10,990 nucleotides of DNA, taken from positions 1 through 10,990 of the forward strand of contig NZ_JACIYL010000058.1 of the NCBI RefSeq assembly GCF_014359955.1. The letters run 5' to 3'. How positions within the stretch are numbered: the stretch's first letter is position 1; each line of letters begins with the position of its first letter. Below, piece by piece: positions 1 to 4,867 of the stretch. The notes below the pieces were generated by a model that saw nothing but the letters and a program-made list of their open reading frames with translations, was not told the DNA's origin and did no database searches. This DNA comes from Thermogutta sp. GTDB lineage: Bacteria > Planctomycetota > Planctomycetia > Pirellulales > Thermoguttaceae. A program made the translations under genes and the position numbers.

Positions 1-1
1 C

Positions 2-181
2 TCTCTTCAGGTCGACCAGGCGGAAGCCTGTTACGAAGAGCTTTCTTCGGCGATTTGCCGGTCGGGATATTATCCCTATCGCGGGATGATCCCCCATTCT
101 GTGGATCCCTGCTTCTGGGACGTTCCGTCAGAATTCTTGAACACGCTCTTCCCGCGGTCAGTCTCGTGTGATCCTACCTGA
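2..181 (+). CDS. 3' end of a gene, possibly FAD-linked oxidase C-terminus (partial)
   Basis: An open frame enters from the left edge and stops with TGA at 179-181, giving 59 residues without a start. The composition is protein-like: an amphipathic stretch (VDQAEACYEELSSAICRSGY) is followed by a GYYPYRG segment and an aromatic helix-like tail (FWDVPSEFLNTLF). A helix leading into a G-Y-x-P-Y-R turn near the C-terminus resembles the end of vanillyl-alcohol-oxidase/4-cresol-dehydrogenase-type FAD-linked oxidases, but so little is visible that this is a suggestion only. Frame 1 is also open over the same stretch (stop at about 168-170), yet reads less like a folded protein. The gene converges on the minus-strand zinc-ribbon gene, with 117 bp between their stops. 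Confidence 0.4.
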   Translation, partial: SLQVDQAEACYEELSSAICRSGYYPYRGMIPHSVDPCFWDVPSEFLNTLFPRSVSCDPT

Positions 182-259
182 TCGCGAAGCTCGCTTGAGT
201 GGCGTCTTCTAACAGGCTCCAGGATGAGGCTGACTTTCTACGGACGCGCTGAAAGGACA

Positions 260-286
260 CCGGGCTGCCCACGATACGTTGCCCGG
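260..286. terminator. Possible hairpin between convergent genes
   Basis: CCGGGC at 260-265 and GCCCGG at 281-286 can form a perfect 6-bp GC stem around a 15-nt loop. It lies between the stop of the left partial gene and the stop of the convergent zinc-ribbon gene, where a bidirectional terminator would be expected. There is no clear T-tract on either side, so terminator function is a weak inference. Confidence 0.2.
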
Positions 287-298
287 GTTGGTATCGAT

Positions 299-1012
299 TT
301 ATCCGATCGGATAAGGTGCTGGCGGACTGGGCAGCGTCCAGATCCATCCCAATCCTGCCGCCCATCGCAGGATGACGGCGACCAGGGCAAAGAACGTGAA
401 ATGGAGAAATCCCGCCCCGAATTCGATTTCAAACACAAGGTATCCGACGAATGCTCCTGCTGCGAATACAGGAGGGATCACGATCGCCCAGGTCCACAAC
501 TCTTCCGTGACAAAATTGGCGACGAGCCAGTTAAACCCCCACCAGAGCAAGAGATAACCACCTGCGCATATCACCGCTCGCACCCAGAGATCACGGCCGC
601 GGAGTGGTTGAAGGTCGTCTTCATTGCGGAGAAACTCGTAGGCACCGGCGCTCGCAGGGACAGTGACCGCTGCCAGGCCGATCGCCTGGAGCCAGAGATT
701 ATCGCGAAAAACCCCCGCGTGACCCAAAACGAGAGTTCCCACGAACACCACCAACACGCCGCCCACTATAGAGAGAATCATTACCGGTGTGAAGCGGCGT
801 TCCATCCGCGCGATCGGTTTCAGTGTGAGCTCGCCAGAAATACCGCGACCACCGCTGCCGAACATCTCCGGCTCGTGGATGACAACCTGCTCCTCGAGCT
901 GGGGGATCTGAATGACCGTTTTGCATTTGGGGCACGGACCACTTTTCCCAGCGAACTTGTCACTGACGGTGAATCGTGTTCGGCAACCCGGACAAACGAC
1001 GAAAATTGCCAT
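299..1012 (-). CDS. Zinc-ribbon (MJ0042-type) multi-pass membrane protein, function unknown
   Basis: The product is 237 residues. Residues 1-37 form a small zinc ribbon with two CxxC knuckles (C7-P-G-C10 and C27-P-K-C30) and an FxVxDxxxGKxxxCPKC spacing typical of MJ0042/planctomycete zinc-ribbon N-termini. A polar linker (about 38-73) follows, then about five hydrophobic segments: roughly 75-97, 105-127, 142-167, 172-195 and 199-226. The ribbon should sit in the cytosol with the rest in the inner membrane. The ATG at 1012 was chosen because GGAG at 1022-1025 (minus strand) sits 9 nt upstream and the ribbon begins right at residue 4. The open frame continues 53 codons further upstream, but that part lacks family character. 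No catalytic motif is seen. In planctomycetes such ribbons are commonly joined to unrelated membrane segments, so no substrate can be named. Confidence 0.8.
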   Translation of the reverse strand: MAIFVVCPGCRTRFTVSDKFAGKSGPCPKCKTVIQIPQLEEQVVIHEPEMFGSGGRGISGELTLKPIARMERRFTPVMILSIVGGVLVVFVGTLVLGHAGVFRDNLWLQAIGLAAVTVPASAGAYEFLRNEDDLQPLRGRDLWVRAVICAGGYLLLWWGFNWLVANFVTEELWTWAIVIPPVFAAGAFVGYLVFEIEFGAGFLHFTFFALVAVILRWAAGLGWIWTLPSPPAPYPIG

Positions 1013-1055
1013 AGTTTTTTTCTCCGAATTCCATTTCGCCTGGGTTTCACCTTTT

Positions 1056-1083
1056 AGTTTGGCAAAGCCACCGAACCTGTCAA
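1056..1083 (-). promoter_or_regulatory. Candidate sigma70-type promoter of the zinc-ribbon gene
   Basis: On the minus strand TTGACA (1083-1078, full match to the -35 consensus) is followed after 16 bp by CAAACT (1061-1056, 3 of 6 to the -10 consensus). It would start transcription near 1050 and leave a leader of about 37 nt containing the GGAG ribosome binding site. Geometry is good but the -10 is poor. Confidence 0.4.
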
Positions 1084-1206
1084 CGGGAAGCAAATCCTGA
1101 CACATCCCTGCTTGTCCTGCGCCAATAGGGACGCGGATGTCCACAGGGGTTTGCGACGGAGCAAGATTCACCGCGGAAAGACCTGCCTGTCAGCTCCACT
1201 TTCGAC

Positions 1207-1228
1207 GGGATGTACCTCTCACATCCGC
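1207..1228. repeat. Imperfect direct repeat, copy 1 (with small hairpin)
   Basis: This 22-bp segment (begins GGGATGTACCTCTCAC) matches 1299-1320 at 18 of 22 positions in the same orientation, 92 bp apart start to start. Copy 1 also contains a 6-bp inverted repeat, GGATGT and ACATCC, around a 7-nt loop. No further copy was noticed in the window. Confidence 0.45.
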
Positions 1229-1298
1229 TCTGCAGCGTTAGACCGCACATCGGGTTTCAGCGGGCACGACAAGCGTCCCCTCCAAAGCATTTGTAAGA

Positions 1299-1320
1299 GG
1301 GACGTACTTCTCACTTTCGC
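1299..1320. repeat. Imperfect direct repeat, copy 2
   Basis: Second copy of the 22-bp repeat (begins GGGACGTACTTCTCAC). The substitutions relative to copy 1 remove the 6-bp stem, so the hairpin is not conserved and the shared primary sequence is the main feature. Role unknown. Confidence 0.45.
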
Positions 1321-1399
1321 ACTCCAACCTTTGGAGAATCCATTTTCACCGAGCGGATTCCCACTGCTTGGTTGGCCTGGTTCAGTTGCGGGTTACACG

Positions 1400-1427
1400 G
1401 TAGGAGCAACTCATGAATTGCCCCTAC
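1400..1427. repeat. REP-like 28-bp palindrome, copy 1
   Basis: The sequence GTAGGAGCAA, then CTCATGAA, then TTGCCCCTAC is a near-perfect palindrome: the two 14-bp halves pair at 12 of 14 positions. A GTAGGGGC...GCCCCTAC palindrome of this size is the style of dispersed extragenic palindromes (REP elements). A related, more degraded element lies at 4721-4749. No REP-associated transposase gene is present in the window. Confidence 0.6.
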
Positions 1428-1803
1428 AACCCATTGTGCTGGTAGCATGTCGTAGGTTCCAGCAAAAGTGGGGATAGGTCGGACGGGGCGGCCTGCCGGG
1501 TAAGTGCTCGCGCGGATCCTACACGGGAACTCTCCCCGGGCATTTCCCGCTGATTCGGTGCGGACTAGAATGGATTGATGAACGAGGAGACGGTCAACGT
1601 ACGCGATCTATCGGTACAGCCTCCACGGAAACTGGCCCCCTGTCGTGAGTCCGTCCGAGAATGTGACTTTGATGAATCGTCAGGGAGGGGAATAGCAAAG
1701 AAAGACAAAGCGGCGGAAACCCTCCTGCCCGGTTTTGCAGGCTGGCGCGGGAAACAGCTCGGGTCAGAGGGTCCGCTGCTTATCGAAACAAAGGAGACTC
1801 CAC

Positions 1804-2007
1804 ATGTTCGGGTTACCTGGCTGGATGGAAATGATGATCATCGGTTTAATCATCCTGCTCCTGTTCGGCAATCGTTTGCCGAGCGTCATGCGATCGCTGG
1901 GACGTGGGGTTGTCGAGTTCAAAAAAGGGCTCCAGGACGAAGGTGGAGATGAGGAGCAGGACAAGAAGGCAGTCGAGGAGGAACAGCCTTCTCAGTCGGC
2001 CAAGTGA
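1804..2007 (+). CDS. tatA: TatA-family twin-arginine translocase subunit (first of two)
   Basis: The 67-residue product has the complete TatA plan: a short periplasmic N-terminus, one membrane helix (about residues 8-21), the FG hinge (F21-G22) followed by N-R-L-P, an amphipathic helix (about 25-43) with the conserved L-G and F-K-K residues (F39, K40, K41), and a short acidic/polar tail. TatA oligomers form the protein-conducting assembly that moves folded twin-arginine precursors across the cytoplasmic membrane with TatC. The ATG at 1804 is favoured because AAGGAG (1791-1796) stands 7 nt upstream and the helix starts at once. An in-frame start 23 codons earlier would add a polar extension untypical of the family. 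A second tatA-like gene follows after 80 bp on the same strand. TatB cannot be strictly excluded, but the short tail fits TatA better. Confidence 0.9.
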   Translation: MFGLPGWMEMMIIGLIILLLFGNRLPSVMRSLGRGVVEFKKGLQDEGGDEEQDKKAVEEEQPSQSAK

Positions 2008-2031
2008 CGTGATACCGATTTCGGCCTGGAA

Positions 2032-2067
2032 CCTCGGCGCTGTGAGCGTGCGGCCCTCGCGCTGAGG
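2032..2067 (+). promoter_or_regulatory. Intercistronic hairpin between the two tatA genes
   Basis: CCTCGGCGC (2032-2040) and GCGCTGAGG (2059-2067) can pair over 9 bp, including one G-U, around an 18-nt loop. It lies between the stop of the first tatA and the GGAGG ribosome site (2074-2078) of the second. No T-run follows, so it is not a typical intrinsic terminator. Processing, stability or translational control of the second gene is possible but inferred. Confidence 0.35.
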
Positions 2068-2087
2068 TGAAACGGAGGTTGTCCACC

Positions 2088-2414
2088 ATGGTCTCAGTGT
2101 TGCCCGTCGCTCAATTCTCCCTGCCCGGCGGCACGGAGATGCTGATAGTCCTTCTCGTGGCGCTGCTTTTGTTTGGTAACCGATTGCCGCAAGTGGCACG
2201 GTCGCTGGGCAAGAGTTTGAACGAATTTCGAAAGGGAATGCAGGGGCTGGAGCAGGAGCTGCGGTCGGCGATCAATGAGACACCGCCACCGTCTCCAAGC
2301 CGCAGTCAGCGCCCGGAAAACGAAGAGGACCGGCAAACTCCCGTGGCCCCCAAATTTATTCCGCCCGCCACCCCTCCCGAAGAGCCGCCCCCTCCGGGTG
2401 ATTTCCCTGGCTGA
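2088..2414 (+). CDS. tatA: TatA-family twin-arginine translocase subunit (second, proline-rich tail)
   Basis: The product is 108 residues. A membrane helix (about 16-29) is followed by the FG hinge (F29-G30), N-R-L-P, and an amphipathic helix (about 34-56) with S-L-G-K and E-F-R-K matching the TatA/B signature. The tail from about residue 65 on is rich in proline and charged residues, with a P-P-E-E-P-P-P-P-G stretch. The ATG at 2088 has GGAGG at 2074-2078, 9 nt upstream. A GTG at 2067 in the same frame has no comparable site and would overlap the hairpin stem. The helix and hinge are close to those of the preceding gene (both carry L-L-L-F-G-N-R-L-P), so the pair probably arose by duplication. 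The longer tail is TatB-like in length, and a TatB role is an alternative. It ends 47 bp before the stop of the convergent kinase gene. Confidence 0.88.
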   Translation: MVSVLPVAQFSLPGGTEMLIVLLVALLLFGNRLPQVARSLGKSLNEFRKGMQGLEQELRSAINETPPPSPSRSQRPENEEDRQTPVAPKFIPPATPPEEPPPPGDFPG

Positions 2415-2461
2415 GCAACCTGCCGAGATAAGATCCTTGCGGTTGTGTTAAAGCCTGACCT

Positions 2462-4201
2462 CTACATGGCTTGTCCACCCTGTGGTGGTGTTTCGACCGC
2501 GCGACTTTCCTGCGTCGCTGTGACCGAGCCGCTTGCCTCACTGGGCAGGACAGCCGGGAGTTCTATCGTGAATCGCGTGCCCTGACCGGGGGCGGATTCG
2601 ACAGTAATTCGGCCGCCGTGCTCCTGGACAATCTTCTGACTCACCGGCAATCCTAGGCCAGTACCGCGGGAACCTTTCTTGAGCGACACAAAGGGACTGA
2701 AAATCTTGTCGAGCATGTCCGGCGGAATTCCCGGGCCATTATCCTCCACACCGATCCATACCTTCCCCTGTTCGGGATCGTACCGACTGAAAACGCGGAC
2801 TTTGCGTGGCGGCGGCGAATCGGCCACCGCGTCAAACGCGTTTGTCACGAGGTTCAAGACAGCCCGGTGGATCCCCTCGGGATCGAACACCAGTGTCGGA
2901 ATGTCCGACTCCCGTTCCCAGGAAAAATCGATCTCGCTTTCCTCCGCCCGGGCTTGCATGAGCTCTACAACGTCCTGAAGCAACTGGTTCAAATCACTGG
3001 GCTGCAGATCGGGCTCCCGCTCCTTGCTGAAGGTCAACATATCCATGACCAGTCCCGAGATCTTGGCCTGATTTTTCTCGACGATGGCCCAGCCTTTGCG
3101 GATGAGCTCCTCGTCGTGCTGCTTCAACCCCATCTCGATCAGATAGCCCCCGCCACGAATTCCCTGCAGGATATTCTTGATGTGGTGAGAGAGGGTAGCA
3201 ATCGTCTGACCGATGGCCGCCAATCTCTCAGCCTGGACCATGGCCAGGTAATAGTGGGTGTCCTCTACAGCGAGCGCAGCCTGATGGCCTATGGCAATCA
3301 TCAGCATGAGATGATCCTGGGTGAATTTGTTCACCTGCCCACGGCGAATCATCTCCTGCGGTGATGTGGACGTGTCGATGTAAATTACGCCCACAACACC
3401 ATATCGCCCCTGCATGGGAACACAGATCGCCTCGCGGATACCCGCTTGCACGATGCTGGCTCCCGAGTCCCATCGTTCGTCGTGCCGCGCATCGCTGGTG
3501 AGAACCCCCTCGTTGCGCTCCCGAACATAGTCCAGAATTGTCTGACTGATGATCAATTTTTCCGGGGCCACCACGCCTTTTCGCACCCGCCTCACTTTGG
3601 GCACGAGTTTTCCTGTATCGGGATCGACAAGCATGATGCACCCTCGGTCGGCCTCCACCCATTCGAAGATGAGATCCATGATACGGTTGAGAAGCTGCTC
3701 AATATCGAGCGTGTGGCTTACCGCCAGGGCTGTGTGATAGACGATTTCCAGATTCCGTCGCGCCTGTGCCAGCCAGGAATCCGGCGCAAATCCCTGGCCT
3801 CGCAGGAGGCGATTTCCCTCTTCCGAACTGACGACGCTGACAATCTGGGATCTTTCGGCCTCCGGCTCCGCAGCAATGGAAACGTTCCAGGTGGCTTCGC
3901 GTTCGGATTCCTCCGCGGGAGACGTGAACAGCATGAGCGTCCGCCCCATTTGAATCTGGTCGCCACTGTTGAGCCAGTGTTCCTGGATCCGCCTGCCGTT
4001 GACGATTGTCCCATTGGAGCTGTTCAAGTCGATGAGCCGATAGCGATTCTCCACCCGCCGAATCTCGGCGTGATGGCGAGAAACCCCCGCGTCGTGCAAT
4101 TGCACTTTGTTGGAAGAGTCTCTCCCAATGGTGATGACCGACCCTTCCAGCTCAAAGCGAGTCCCCTGATCGTTTCCCCGAATAACAAACAGTGAGGGCA
4201 C
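2462..4201 (-). CDS. FHA-GAF sensor histidine kinase (cytosolic, orphan)
   Basis: The product is 579 residues with no membrane segment. An FHA domain (about 3-93) shows I-G-R-D (25-28), S-R-H-H (41-44) and S-S-N-G-T (61-65), the residues that bind phosphothreonine peptides. A GAF domain (about 155-312) follows, then a kinase core: a dimerisation helix with L-S-H-H-I-K-N (H339 the likely phosphorylated His), N-box N-L-V-T-N (450-454), G1 D-N-G-P-G (487-491), an F-box (I-F-S-P-F) and G2 G-T-G-L-G-L (513-518). It should autophosphorylate in response to a small ligand or a phosphoprotein partner. I chose the GTG at 4201: AAGGAG lies 9 nt upstream and the FHA domain then starts directly (P-S-L-F-V-I-R-G). 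A longer reading from 4282 adds 27 residues with no domain. No response regulator gene or receiver domain is seen nearby. The position after the phospho-His is His instead of the usual Glu/Asp. The last 30 residues are low-complexity. Confidence 0.9.
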   Translation of the reverse strand: MPSLFVIRGNDQGTRFELEGSVITIGRDSSNKVQLHDAGVSRHHAEIRRVENRYRLIDLNSSNGTIVNGRRIQEHWLNSGDQIQMGRTLMLFTSPAEESEREATWNVSIAAEPEAERSQIVSVVSSEEGNRLLRGQGFAPDSWLAQARRNLEIVYHTALAVSHTLDIEQLLNRIMDLIFEWVEADRGCIMLVDPDTGKLVPKVRRVRKGVVAPEKLIISQTILDYVRERNEGVLTSDARHDERWDSGASIVQAGIREAICVPMQGRYGVVGVIYIDTSTSPQEMIRRGQVNKFTQDHLMLMIAIGHQAALAVEDTHYYLAMVQAERLAAIGQTIATLSHHIKNILQGIRGGGYLIEMGLKQHDEELIRKGWAIVEKNQAKISGLVMDMLTFSKEREPDLQPSDLNQLLQDVVELMQARAEESEIDFSWERESDIPTLVFDPEGIHRAVLNLVTNAFDAVADSPPPRKVRVFSRYDPEQGKVWIGVEDNGPGIPPDMLDKIFSPFVSLKKGSRGTGLGLPVSQKIVQEHGGRITVESAPGQGTRFTIELPAVLPSEASGSVTATQESRAVETPPQGGQAM

Positions 4202-4490
4202 CTTTCCGCGCTCCTTCCGCCCGATCGGTGTTTCTGACAGAAAGCCGGACCGTTCCGAGTTATCCCGGCATCCTTTTCCCACGCGAACTGCCCGGTGTCA
4301 TATATGCGTACACCATTAACTTTCTGATATGGTCCCTCCCCTTTTCGGTTTTTCTGAATCGAATCGTATACAACGCAACTCCACCAAGTTATTTTACGGC
4401 AGAGCATTTGATTCCCGAAACGCCCAGGACCTTTCCATGCAAGAAAATTCCCAAAAGGAAAGGGGTTTTCCACCGGATTTTCCCGGGCTA

Positions 4491-4513
4491 CGCCCCGTAA
4501 TGGCGTCGGGGCG
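4491..4513. repeat. GC-rich perfect inverted repeat
   Basis: CGCCCCG and CGGGGCG form a perfect 7-bp stem with a 9-nt loop in the non-coding stretch upstream of the kinase gene. No T-run follows on either strand, and it is about 290 bp from the kinase start, so neither a terminator nor an operator role is evident. Confidence 0.3.
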
Positions 4514-4720
4514 GTGGCCGAGTCTCCATCCACAGCCCTGCCAGGCCTGAGTCATCCCCACTTTTTCTCTGTCGGTGGGAAGAAAATTTGAAATCGCCCT
4601 GTCCTTCCGCAGAAGTGGAGTTCAGTTCCCAGGGACCTGCCGGTGAGGTTCTCATTGCGACCCTGGACAATCCGGTTCACGGACCGATCCTTAGCTGCCA
4701 CGTTCAACTCCCGTAAAAAC

Positions 4721-4749
4721 GCAGGCGGCATTTTATGAATGGCCCCTAC
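4721..4749. repeat. REP-like palindrome, degraded copy 2
   Basis: The right half (TTTATGAATGGCCCCTAC) matches the right half of the palindrome at 1400-1427 at 16 of 18 positions. The left arm (4721-4732) pairs with the right arm (4738-4749) at 9 of 12 positions around a 5-nt loop. The likeness to copy 1 in sequence, size and non-coding location suggests two members of one dispersed family. Confidence 0.45.
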
Positions 4750-4867
4750 CGCGCGCTGTGGCGCTTGCTTGCGACAGATCCTTCCAAAAAATGGGGATGC
4801 ATCGGCTACCGGGCGTCGTGACTACTTGGCCACGCCGATGGTCAGCGCGGCCGCTTATCCGGGTTTT

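Larger units (their letters stand above)
1013..1803. other. Long non-coding stretch between zinc-ribbon gene and first tatA
   Basis: About 790 bp separate two divergent genes and no convincing gene was found. Open frames at 1112-1477 and 1575-1952 (plus) have no recognisable family, no good ribosome binding site, and the second runs into tatA in another frame. The stretch holds a REP-like palindrome (1400-1427), an imperfect 22-bp direct repeat (1207-1228 and 1299-1320) and a possible promoter for tatA (TAGAAT at 1566-1571, 5 of 6 to the -10 consensus, with only a weak -35). A decayed gene or an untranslated RNA cannot be excluded. Confidence 0.5.
4202..4867. other. Non-coding stretch between kinase start and hydrolase stop
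   Basis: About 670 bp hold no supportable gene. Small open frames at 4192-4500 (plus) and 4488-4670 (minus) have no family features or good ribosome sites. The kinase promoter should lie here. The inverted repeat GGTGT (4294-4298) and ACACC (4310-4314) with an 11-bp spacer could be an operator, but this is weak. A 7-bp perfect stem (CGCCCCG 4491-4497, CGGGGCG 4507-4513) and a REP-like palindrome (4721-4749) are the other structures seen. Confidence 0.5.

Noticed and set aside
224..1057. 277-codon plus-strand open frame
   Set aside because: It is antisense to the zinc-ribbon membrane protein, rich in His/Arg/Asp runs without structure, and has no family features.
1575..1952. 125-codon plus-strand open frame before tatA
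   Set aside because: It runs into tatA out of frame, lacks family likeness and a clear ribosome site, and is better read as leader sequence.
3446..4195. 249-codon plus-strand open frame
   Set aside because: Antisense shadow of the FHA-GAF part of the kinase gene, with no recognisable motif.
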